A stretch of DNA of 64,000 bases, from the NCBI RefSeq assembly GCF_001424945.1, contig NZ_LMCW01000016.1, forward strand, positions 1 through 64,000, written 5' to 3'. The position numbers and the translations under genes are program-made. The notes below the pieces were generated by a model that did not search any database, was not told the DNA's origin, and was given only the letters and a program-made list of their open reading frames with translations. Below are positions 8,858 through 16,281 of this stretch, in pieces; the first letter of the stretch is position 1; each line of letters starts with the position of its first letter. Origin of the DNA: Rhizobium sp. Root1203. GTDB taxonomy: Bacteria; Pseudomonadota; Alphaproteobacteria; Rhizobiales; Rhizobiaceae.

Positions 8858-9742
8858 ATGCCTTCACTTAAGGATCTGAAAAACCGGATCGCCTCCGTCA
8901 AGGCGACGCAGAAGATCACCAAGGCGATGAAAATGGTCGCCGCGGCGAAGCTTCGGCGTGCGCAGGAGGCGGCCGAAGCCGCCCGGCCGTATTCGCAGCG
9001 TATGGGTGCGGTTTTGGCGAACATCGCCAACGCCGTCACCGATGCGGACGGTGCGCCGCTGCTGATGACCGGGACCGGCAAGGCCCAGGTTCATCTGCTG
9101 GTGGTCTGCACTGCGGAACGCGGCCTTTGCGGCGGCTTCAACTCGCAGATCTCGCGTTTTGCGCGCGACCATGCCCGCAAGCTTCTCGCTGAAGGCAAGA
9201 CGGTGAAGATCTTCACCGTCGGCAAAAAGGGCTACGACGTTCTGCGTCGCGAATTCGCCTCGCTCATCGTCGAGCGCAAGGAACTTCGCGATGTGAAGCG
9301 TGTCGGTTTCGACAATGCGGACCAGATCGGCAAGCGCATCCTCGAGATGTTCGAAGCCGGGGAGTTCGACGTCTGCACGCTGTTCTACTCCGAGTTCAAG
9401 TCGGTCATCTCGCAGATTCCGACAGCTCAGCAACTCATTCCGGCTTCGGCTCCGACAGTCGTTTCCCAGGATGAGGCGCATGCAGGTGCGGTCTATGAAT
9501 ACGAGCCGGATCCGGCATCGATCCTGAACGATCTGATCCCGCGCAACATTTCGGTCCAGATCTTCCGCGCGCTCCTCGAGAACGTCGCTGGTGAAATGGG
9601 CGCCAAGATGAGCGCCATGGACAATGCGACGCGTAACGCCGGTGAGATGATCAATAAACTGACGCTCAGCTACAACCGTCAGCGTCAGGCGCAGATCACC
9701 AAGGAACTCATTGAAATCATTTCGGGCGCGGAAGCGCTCTGA
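8858..9742 (+). CDS. atpG: F1 ATP synthase gamma subunit
   Basis: Central rotor shaft of F1; it couples proton flow through F0 to the alternating catalytic sites. 294 residues. The N-terminal coiled-coil helix (LKNRIASVKATQKITKAMKMV) is recognisable and the C-terminal helix ends with NRQRQAQITKELIEIISGAEAL, the family signature region. AGGACGG lies upstream of the ATG. Part of the atpHAGDC operon, 23 bases before atpD. Confidence 0.97.
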   Translation: MPSLKDLKNRIASVKATQKITKAMKMVAAAKLRRAQEAAEAARPYSQRMGAVLANIANAVTDADGAPLLMTGTGKAQVHLLVVCTAERGLCGGFNSQISRFARDHARKLLAEGKTVKIFTVGKKGYDVLRREFASLIVERKELRDVKRVGFDNADQIGKRILEMFEAGEFDVCTLFYSEFKSVISQIPTAQQLIPASAPTVVSQDEAHAGAVYEYEPDPASILNDLIPRNISVQIFRALLENVAGEMGAKMSAMDNATRNAGEMINKLTLSYNRQRQAQITKELIEIISGAEAL

Positions 9743-9765
9743 GGTTAGGGAAAGAGGGTAAGAAG

Positions 9766-11214
9766 ATGGCTAAGGCAGCTACCCCCAAGACGACTGCGGC
9801 AGGCTCTGCCGGCAAGGTCACGCAGGTTATCGGCGCCGTCGTTGACGTTGCTTTCGAAGGCGAACTGCCGGCGATTTTGAACGCGCTCGAAACGACGAAC
9901 ACGGGCAACCGCCTGGTTCTCGAAGTCGCGCAGCACCTGGGTGAAAACGTCGTCCGCACGATCGCCATGGACTCGACCGAAGGTCTGGTTCGCGGTCAGG
10001 CGGTGACGGACACCGGTGCTCCGATCTCCGTTCCGGTCGGTCCGGAAACGCTCGGCCGCATTATGAACGTCATCGGCGAGCCGGTTGACGAAGCAGGCCC
10101 GCTGGTCACCGCTTCCAGGCGCTCCATCCACCAGGACGCTCCGGCTTACGTCGAGCAGTCCACGGAATCGCAGATCCTCGTCACCGGCATCAAGGTCGTC
10201 GATCTCCTGGCGCCCTACGCCAAGGGCGGCAAGATCGGCCTGTTCGGCGGCGCCGGTGTCGGCAAGACCGTTCTCATCATGGAATTGATCAACAACGTCG
10301 CCAAGGCGCACGGTGGTTTCTCGGTATTCGCCGGCGTGGGTGAACGTACCCGCGAAGGCAACGACCTTTACCACGAAATGATCGAATCCGGCGTCAACAA
10401 GCACGGTGGCGGCGAAGGCTCCAAGGCTGCGCTGGTTTACGGCCAGATGAACGAACCGCCGGGCGCACGCGCACGCGTTGCCCTGACCGGTCTGACGGTT
10501 GCCGAAAACTTCCGCGACCAGGGCCAGGACGTCCTGTTCTTCGTCGACAACATCTTCCGCTTTACGCAGGCAGGTTCCGAAGTGTCGGCTCTGCTCGGCC
10601 GCATTCCTTCGGCCGTTGGCTATCAGCCGACGCTTGCCACTGATATGGGCCAGATGCAGGAGCGCATCACCACGACGACGACGGGCTCGATTACCTCGGT
10701 TCAGGCCATTTACGTCCCTGCCGACGACTTGACCGACCCGGCTCCGGCAACATCGTTCGCCCACTTGGACGCGACGACCGTTCTGTCTCGCTCGATCGCC
10801 GAAAAGGGTATCTACCCGGCCGTCGACCCGCTCGATTCGACCTCGCGCATGCTCGACCCGCTGGTCGTCGGCGAAGAGCACTACGAGATTGCCCGTAAGG
10901 TTCAGTCGACACTGCAGCGCTACAAGTCCCTGCAGGACATCATTGCGATCCTGGGCATGGACGAACTGTCTGAAGAGGACAAGCTCTCCGTCGCCCGCGC
11001 CCGCAAGATCGAGCGCTTCCTGTCGCAGCCGTTCTTTGTTGCCGAAGTCTTCACCGGTTCGCCAGGCAAGCTGGTTGCACTCGAAGACACGATCAAGGGC
11101 TTCAAGGGCCTCGTCAACGGCGACTATGACCACCTGCCGGAAGCTGCCTTCTATATGGTCGGCTCGATGGAAGAGGCTGTCGAAAAGGCCAAGAAGCTCT
11201 CTGCAGCGGCTTGA
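9766..11214 (+). CDS. atpD: F1 ATP synthase beta subunit (catalytic)
   Basis: Catalytic subunit that synthesises ATP from ADP and phosphate. 482 residues, with a short alanine/lysine-rich N-terminal extension (MAKAATPKTTAAGSAGK) that is common in rhizobia. P-loop GGAGVGKT at 161-168; the catalytic glutamate region GERTREGND and the DELSEED lever motif (DELSEEDK, about residue 400) are present. It is preceded by a strong purine-rich site (GAAAGAGGGTAAGAAG). Followed by atpC after 76 bases. Confidence 0.98.
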   Translation: MAKAATPKTTAAGSAGKVTQVIGAVVDVAFEGELPAILNALETTNTGNRLVLEVAQHLGENVVRTIAMDSTEGLVRGQAVTDTGAPISVPVGPETLGRIMNVIGEPVDEAGPLVTASRRSIHQDAPAYVEQSTESQILVTGIKVVDLLAPYAKGGKIGLFGGAGVGKTVLIMELINNVAKAHGGFSVFAGVGERTREGNDLYHEMIESGVNKHGGGEGSKAALVYGQMNEPPGARARVALTGLTVAENFRDQGQDVLFFVDNIFRFTQAGSEVSALLGRIPSAVGYQPTLATDMGQMQERITTTTTGSITSVQAIYVPADDLTDPAPATSFAHLDATTVLSRSIAEKGIYPAVDPLDSTSRMLDPLVVGEEHYEIARKVQSTLQRYKSLQDIIAILGMDELSEEDKLSVARARKIERFLSQPFFVAEVFTGSPGKLVALEDTIKGFKGLVNGDYDHLPEAAFYMVGSMEEAVEKAKKLSAAA

Positions 11215-11290
11215 TGCATTCACTTACGGCGCGCTGGATCGCCCAAGCGCGCCGTCTCTCGTTTCAAAGACAATCAAGAAGTGAAACGTC

Positions 11291-11698
11291 ATGGCTGACA
11301 ATTTCAATTTTGAACTCGTATCTCCGGAGCGTCTGCTCCTGTCGGAGATGGTGACCGAAGTTGTCATTCCGGCAACCGAGGGCGAGATGACCGTCATGGC
11401 GCACCACGCCCCGACGATGACAACCATCAAGCCGGGCATCGTCAGTGTTCGCTCCGCCAGCGGCGCCAAGCAGGACTATGTCGTTTTCGGCGGTTTTGCA
11501 GACATCCTGCCAACCGGCTGCACGCTGCTTGCCGAATCGGCGGTCGCCGTCGAGGACATGCAGAAGGATGAGCTGACGCGTCGAATCGACGCCGCGAAGA
11601 GCGAGCTGGAAGACAGCCAGCATCACGAGCACAAGTCGCAGCTCGAACGCCTGATCTTGGAGCTCACGCATCTGCGCGGTGTCATCCAGCAGGACTGA
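11291..11698 (+). CDS. atpC: F1 ATP synthase epsilon subunit
   Basis: Rotor subunit that also inhibits ATP hydrolysis. 135 residues. The N-terminal beta-sandwich (FELVSPERLLLSEMVTEVVIPATEGEMTV, read in short blocks) is typical, including GxMTVMAHHAP. The C-terminal helical part is present (DAAKSELEDSQHHEH onward), ending near ELTHLRGVIQQD. Last gene of the operon; a strong terminator follows 26 bases after the stop. Confidence 0.95.
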   Translation: MADNFNFELVSPERLLLSEMVTEVVIPATEGEMTVMAHHAPTMTTIKPGIVSVRSASGAKQDYVVFGGFADILPTGCTLLAESAVAVEDMQKDELTRRIDAAKSELEDSQHHEHKSQLERLILELTHLRGVIQQD

Positions 11699-11724
11699 TT
11701 GCATCAGACACAGAGACTTCATTG

Positions 11725-11748
11725 AAGCGGCCACTTGGCCGCTTTTTT
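11725..11748 (+). terminator. Terminator of the atpHAGDC operon
   Basis: AAGCGGCC (11725-11732) pairs perfectly with GGCCGCTT (11737-11744) around the tetraloop ACTT, and the stem runs into six T residues (11743-11748). It is the right distance after atpC to end the operon. Confidence 0.9.
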
Positions 11749-11896
11749 GTTGGCACGCCTGCGTGCGTACCGCTGCGCGTCCGCTTTGATTCTCCGTCTC
11801 GCAGTCGTCAGATCGGTCGCGGTGAAGGTAGAGATTGCTCCATCGCGTATACTGTCTAAATTGGCAGTGTGTGATCCGCCCACCGAAGGAGGGGAT

Positions 11897-12667
11897 ATGT
11901 TTCATCCAAGGTTGTTTGAAAATCGCAATGTCGTGGTGACAGGTGCCGGCAGGGGAATCGGCCTTGAGGTGGCGCGGCAGTTTCTCGATTGCGGGGCGAG
12001 AGTCCTCGTTCACGTTGGTCGAGCCAAGGATCGTGCTCTTCCCGACTTTCTGCTGACGGCGGAGGAGGACCGGCGGGCATTCCTGATTCCGGCCGATTTT
12101 TCGTCCGGCAGAGAGACGCTTGAATTTGCTGCAAAGGCGCTGACGGTGTTCGACAGCCTGCACGTGCTGGTCAACAATGCTGGAACCATGTTTGGGCGTT
12201 TTCCGGCCGATACGCTTACCGACGAACAATACGGGTCGATTGTCCAGCTGAACCAGACCTCAGTCGTCGAGTTGACGCGGGCATTGCTGCCGGCGCTGAG
12301 AGCGGCGCAGGGCGCCGCCATCGTCAACACCGTGTCGATCTCCGCGCTGACCGGAGGAAGCCCGGGCTCGGCGATCTATTCGGCATCCAAGGCGTTCGTG
12401 GCAACCTACTCGAAGGCTCTGGCAAGGGAACTCGCGCCGGACGGAATACGCGTCAATTGTGTTTCGCCCGGAACCATCGAGACCGATTTTCATCAACGCT
12501 ATTCCTCGCCGGAGAAGCTGGAGCAGACCCGCAAGAGCATACCGCTCCAACGGTTGGGCACGGCTGAGGATTGTGCTCCTGCATATCTCTTCCTGGCTGC
12601 CCCATCTCTTTCCGGTTACGTCACCGGGCAGACGCTCGAGATCAACGGTGGCCAGTTGATCTGCTGA
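11897..12667 (+). CDS. Short-chain dehydrogenase/reductase (SDR)
   Basis: NAD(P)-dependent oxidoreductase of 256 residues; the ATG at 11897 has AAGGAGGGG just upstream, so the longer frame from 11735 is rejected. Cofactor motif TGAGRGIG at 15-22, structural NNAG at 92-95, and the catalytic triad S147, Y160 and K164 (YSASK). The C-terminal block GRxxxxxDxAPAYLFLAAPSLSGYVTGQTLEINGG (read as separate motifs) is the classical-SDR ending. Substrate unknown. It stands alone between the atp terminator and the regulator/fds block. Confidence 0.85.
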   Translation: MFHPRLFENRNVVVTGAGRGIGLEVARQFLDCGARVLVHVGRAKDRALPDFLLTAEEDRRAFLIPADFSSGRETLEFAAKALTVFDSLHVLVNNAGTMFGRFPADTLTDEQYGSIVQLNQTSVVELTRALLPALRAAQGAAIVNTVSISALTGGSPGSAIYSASKAFVATYSKALARELAPDGIRVNCVSPGTIETDFHQRYSSPEKLEQTRKSIPLQRLGTAEDCAPAYLFLAAPSLSGYVTGQTLEINGGQLIC

Positions 12668-12800
12668 CGGGCGTGACTTTTTTTGGCATTTTAGGAAATC
12701 CAAACAATCGTCTTCCACGTATATGTTATTCTGATGGTTCGCTTTTCGATATTTATGCAACTAGAGATTCAGAATGCATTTGCCCACACCAAGGTCTGGT

Positions 12801-13112
12801 ATGGCCGATCAGGAACTTCAGATGTTTTCAAGGAGGGCACGCGAGGCGAGTGATCTCCTGAAGGCACTTGCTCATCACACGCGACTGCTCATTCTCTGCA
12901 TTCTCGCGGAGGAGGAAAAGACAGTCGGCGAGATGGAAGATATCCTCGGCATCCAGCAGGCGATGGTATCGCAGCAGCTTGCGCGGCTGCGGCTGGAAGG
13001 CCTGGTCGCAACGCGTCGCGAAGGCCGCCTGATCTACTATCGCGTGAGCAAACCGGCAACAATCTCGTTTCTCGGATCCCTCTTCGTCATGGTGCCGCCA
13101 GCGCAGGATTAA
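12801..13112 (+). CDS. ArsR-family winged-helix transcriptional regulator
   Basis: A 103-residue single-domain DNA-binding protein; ATG 12801 has AAGG 6 bases upstream, while ATG 12774 would add nine residues. It follows the ArsR/SmtB plan: LLKALAHHTRLLIL as the dimer helix, then the helix-turn-helix IQQAMVSQQLARLRLEGLV and the wing TRREGRLIYYRV. The sequence is close in style to BigR/SqrR-like sulfide or persulfide sensors. The first conserved cysteine is kept (C33), but no second cysteine exists near the C-terminus, so a two-cysteine redox switch is unlikely. Located 70 bases before the LysR gene, same strand; its target is not known. Confidence 0.8.
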   Translation: MADQELQMFSRRAREASDLLKALAHHTRLLILCILAEEEKTVGEMEDILGIQQAMVSQQLARLRLEGLVATRREGRLIYYRVSKPATISFLGSLFVMVPPAQD

Positions 13113-13182
13113 TCTCGGGACTTGCGAAACGCCAGTTCTCCGGCGCAAATGAGCGCACGCCGTGGTTCGGCGCGGAGGCCGA

Positions 13183-14076
13183 ATGATCGATAAGCTGGAA
13201 TTCTTCATCGCGCTTGCCAATGAGAAGCACTTCGGTCGCGCGGCAGAGGAATGCGGCGTCTCGCAACCCACCCTTTCCGCGGCCATCCGCCAACTGGAAG
13301 ATCAGCTCGGCGTCATGCTCGTCAGCCGGGGATCGCGCTTCCAGGGGCTGACGCCAGAGGGCCAACGGGTGCTCGAATGGGCGCGGCGAATCGTGGGAGA
13401 TACCCGCACCATGCGCGAGGAAATGCGCGCGGCGCGCAAAGGGCTCTCCGGCCATATCAAGATTGCAGTCATTCCAACGGCGCTCGCGATGCTGCCGCGC
13501 ATCACGACGCCGTTTCAGGAGCGGCATCCGGATGTGACCTTCTCCATCATGTCGCGCAACTCGCTGCAGGTTCTGAGTATGCTGGAAAACCTGGAAATCG
13601 ATGCAGGCATCACCTACCTGGAGAACGAGCCGCTCGGCCGGGTCACCAGCGTGCCGCTCTATGCCGAGCACTACAATCTCATCACCGCCTCCGGCAGCCC
13701 CTTGTCCGATCGAGACAGCGTCACCTGGAAGGAAGTCGGCGATCTTAGGCTTTGTCTATTGACCGCCGACATGCAGAATCGACGGATTATCAATAAACTC
13801 CTTGAGCAGGCGGGTGCGACCGCCCATCCGACGCTCGAGTCGAATTCGATGATCGTGCTCTTCTCGCATGTGAGAACCGGGCGTTGGGCCAGCATCATGC
13901 CGCGCAATGTGGCCAAATCCTTCGGGTTTCCTGCGGAAATCCGCATGATCCCGATCGTCGAGCCGCAGGTGCACCATGTCGTGGGCCTGGTCGCAACCCA
14001 TCGCGAGCCATTCACACCGCTGGTCTCGGCCTTGCTGCATGAGGCGCGAATTCTCGCAGCGGCGACACACGATTGA
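13183..14076 (+). CDS. LysR-type regulator, probable activator of the formate dehydrogenase operon
   Basis: 297 residues from ATG 13183, which has GGAGG in the preceding bases; GTG 13162 is an alternative. The N-terminal helix-turn-helix (FGRAAEECGVSQPTLSAAIRQLE) is canonical for LysR proteins, followed by a linker helix and a periplasmic-binding-protein-like effector domain from about residue 90. It is codirectional with and directly upstream of fdsG. The dyad GATAGGAA-T-TTCCTATC overlaps its stop codon and lies upstream of the fds promoter candidate. By analogy with FdsR-type regulators, I infer formate-responsive control of fds; the ligand itself cannot be read from sequence. Confidence 0.85.
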   Translation: MIDKLEFFIALANEKHFGRAAEECGVSQPTLSAAIRQLEDQLGVMLVSRGSRFQGLTPEGQRVLEWARRIVGDTRTMREEMRAARKGLSGHIKIAVIPTALAMLPRITTPFQERHPDVTFSIMSRNSLQVLSMLENLEIDAGITYLENEPLGRVTSVPLYAEHYNLITASGSPLSDRDSVTWKEVGDLRLCLLTADMQNRRIINKLLEQAGATAHPTLESNSMIVLFSHVRTGRWASIMPRNVAKSFGFPAEIRMIPIVEPQVHHVVGLVATHREPFTPLVSALLHEARILAAATHD

Positions 14077-14091
14077 TAGGAATTTCCTATC
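14075..14091. promoter_or_regulatory. LysR-type operator candidate (ATAG-N7-CTAT) upstream of fds
   Basis: A perfect 8-bp inverted repeat with a one-base centre, GATAGGAA-T-TTCCTATC. It contains ATAG-N7-CTAT, which fits the T-N11-A rule for LysR recognition sites. Its centre is about 70 bases upstream of a start point predicted from the TATAAT at 14142, the usual place for a LysR recognition site. Confidence 0.65.
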
Positions 14092-14141
14092 GTCTGACGG
14101 AACAGCCGTATTGATCGCTTCGCGCTTCCCTGAGAAGGTTC

Positions 14142-14147
14142 TATAAT
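14142..14147 (+). promoter_or_regulatory. -10 element candidate of the fds promoter
   Basis: TATAAT in the context CTATAATGAAC. The matching -35 region (around 14118-14124) is weak, which is consistent with an activator-dependent promoter. The operator-like dyad lies upstream at 14075-14091 and the fdsG start codon is about 100 bases downstream. Confidence 0.45.
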
Positions 14148-14244
14148 GAACGCACGCTAGCGGTTCCGTCGGCCACAGGTTTCGGAAGAAAGCCCGCCTG
14201 CCCAACCGGTTCCGCGCAATGTGCAGGCCGTGGGAGGGCTGCTG

Positions 14245-14724
14245 ATGAATATTCATATCGCCAAGGGCGATGTCCCGACACGCACCCGCGCTATCGTTGA
14301 CAATCTCAAGGCGCTCGAAGGTCCGCTGCTGCCGATCCTGCACGAGATCCAGGCGGAGTTCGGCTATGTCCCGCAGGAGGCGCTTCCCGTGATCGCCAAC
14401 GAGCTCAACCTATCGCGCGCCGAAGTGCACGGCGTCGTCACCTTCTACCACGACTATCGCGATCATCCGGCCGGTCGGCATGTGCTGAAGCTCTGTCGCG
14501 CCGAGGCCTGCCAGTCAATGGGTGGAGATGCTCTGGCGGAGCGCGCCAAGCATATGCTCGGTGTCGACTGGCACGGGACGACGCCCGACGGTGCGATCAC
14601 GCTTGAGCCCGTCTTCTGTCTCGGGCTCTGTTCATGCTCGCCGTCTGCGATGATGGACGGCGAGGTGCATGGCCGGGTCGATGCCGAGGACCTGGAAGCT
14701 TTGATCTCGGAGGCACGCCGATGA
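14245..14724 (+). CDS. fdsG: NAD-dependent formate dehydrogenase gamma subunit ([2Fe-2S], NuoE-like)
   Basis: Electron-transfer subunit of the soluble molybdenum formate dehydrogenase. 159 residues from ATG 14245, which has GGGAGGG upstream; GTG 14221 is a longer alternative. It is homologous to NuoE of complex I. The thioredoxin-like [2Fe-2S] domain has ligands C84, C89, C125 and C129. The stop overlaps the fdsB ATG (ATGA), so the two are translationally coupled. First gene of fdsGBA-fdhD-fdsD. Confidence 0.93.
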   Translation: MNIHIAKGDVPTRTRAIVDNLKALEGPLLPILHEIQAEFGYVPQEALPVIANELNLSRAEVHGVVTFYHDYRDHPAGRHVLKLCRAEACQSMGGDALAERAKHMLGVDWHGTTPDGAITLEPVFCLGLCSCSPSAMMDGEVHGRVDAEDLEALISEARR

Positions 14725-16277
14725 CCGGGAGGATCTATGTTCCGCGCGACGCCGCAGCGCTGGCGCTCGGGGCCGAAAACGTGGCGAAGGCAATTGCCCA
14801 GGAGATTGTCGCCCGCGGTCTCGATGCGAAGATCGTGCGCAACGGCTCGCGCGGAATGCACTGGCTGGAGCCATTGGTCGAAATCGAAGTGGCGGGCAAA
14901 CGGATCGGCTATGGACCGGTCAAGGCGAGGGATGTCGGTGCGCTGTTCGATGCCGGCCTGATGTCTGGCGGCGACCACCCGCTCTGTCTGGGCGTCGTCG
15001 AGGAACTGCCGTTCCTCAAGCGGCAGACGCGCCTGACATTCGCCCGCTGTGGCATCACCGATCCGCTGTCCCTTGATGACTATGAGGCGCATGGCGGCCT
15101 GGCTGGGCTTCGGCGCGCCATCTCAATGCTGCCCGCCGACGTCGTGAGGGAAGTCACCGATTCCGGCCTGCGCGGACGCGGCGGTGCCGGTTTTCCCACG
15201 GGCATCAAGTGGAAGACCGTGCTCGATGCGCCGGGCGCACGCAAATACATCGTCTGCAACGCCGACGAGGGAGACAGCGGCACCTTTGCCGACCGGATGA
15301 TCATGGAGGGCGATCCCTTTGTGCTGATCGAGGGCATGGCGATTGCGGGGCTTGCCACCAGCGCGACCAAGGGGTTCGTCTACACACGCTCCGAGTATCC
15401 GCATGCGATTGCGGCCATGGGCAGGGCAATCGATATTGCGAGAAGTGCCGGGATACTCGGGCTATCCGTCCTCGGCTCGGGCAGGGCTTTCGATATGGAG
15501 GTTCGAACCGGTGCCGGCGCCTATGTCTGCGGTGAGGAAACAGCGTTGCTGAACAGCCTTGAAGGCAAGCGCGGCATCGTGCGCGCCAAGCCCCCACTGC
15601 CGGCGCACAAGGGTCTGTTCGACTGTCCCACCGTCATCAACAACGTGATTTCTCTGGCCTCCGTGCCTGTGATCATGGAAAAGGGCGCGGCCTACTATCG
15701 CGATTTCGGCATGGGCCGGTCGCGCGGCACGATCCCGCTGCAGATTGCCGGCAACGTCAAGTATGCCGGGTTGTTCGAAACTGCGTTCGGCGTTTCGCTC
15801 GGCGAGATCGTCGATGAGATCGGCGGTGGAACGGCATCCGGCCGGCCGGTCAAGGCCGTGCAGGTTGGGGGCCCGCTCGGAGCCTATTTCCCGCGCACGC
15901 TGTTCGACACGCCTTTCGATTACGAGGCCTTTGCGGCCCGGGACGGGCTGATCGGCCACGCCGGCATCGTCGTTTTCGACGACCGCGCCGACATGCTGAA
16001 GCAAGCGCGTTTCGCGATGGAGTTCTGCGCCGTCGAAAGCTGCGGGAAGTGCACCCCCTGTCGCATCGGCTCGACGCGCGGCGTCGAAACCGCCGACAAG
16101 ATCGCGCAAGGTATCGAGCCGCAGAAGAACCGCGAACTGCTCGCCGACCTCTGCAATACCATGAAATTCGGGTCGCTCTGCGCGCTCGGCGGTTTTACGC
16201 CCTATCCCGTGATGAGCGCCATGACGCATTTCCCCGATGATTTCGCGCCCACCCCCCTTATCGAAGCGGCGGAGTAA
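14721..16277 (+). CDS. fdsB: NAD-dependent formate dehydrogenase beta subunit (FMN/NAD-binding, NuoF-like)
   Basis: Diaphorase subunit that passes electrons from the Fe-S chain to NAD+ through FMN. 518 residues, starting at the ATG overlapping the fdsG stop. The N-terminal part (about 1-110) is a thioredoxin-like extension. The NADH/FMN site GRGGAGFPTG is at 152-161, and the [4Fe-4S] ligands are C441, C444, C447 (ESCGKCTPC) and C487. The length and domain order match FdsB. fdsA follows after four bases. Confidence 0.95.
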   Translation: MTGRIYVPRDAAALALGAENVAKAIAQEIVARGLDAKIVRNGSRGMHWLEPLVEIEVAGKRIGYGPVKARDVGALFDAGLMSGGDHPLCLGVVEELPFLKRQTRLTFARCGITDPLSLDDYEAHGGLAGLRRAISMLPADVVREVTDSGLRGRGGAGFPTGIKWKTVLDAPGARKYIVCNADEGDSGTFADRMIMEGDPFVLIEGMAIAGLATSATKGFVYTRSEYPHAIAAMGRAIDIARSAGILGLSVLGSGRAFDMEVRTGAGAYVCGEETALLNSLEGKRGIVRAKPPLPAHKGLFDCPTVINNVISLASVPVIMEKGAAYYRDFGMGRSRGTIPLQIAGNVKYAGLFETAFGVSLGEIVDEIGGGTASGRPVKAVQVGGPLGAYFPRTLFDTPFDYEAFAARDGLIGHAGIVVFDDRADMLKQARFAMEFCAVESCGKCTPCRIGSTRGVETADKIAQGIEPQKNRELLADLCNTMKFGSLCALGGFTPYPVMSAMTHFPDDFAPTPLIEAAE

Positions 16278-16281
16278 GACC

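Noticed and set aside
9745..11223. Leftward 492-codon open frame
   Set aside because: Antisense of atpD, which is full length with all motifs.
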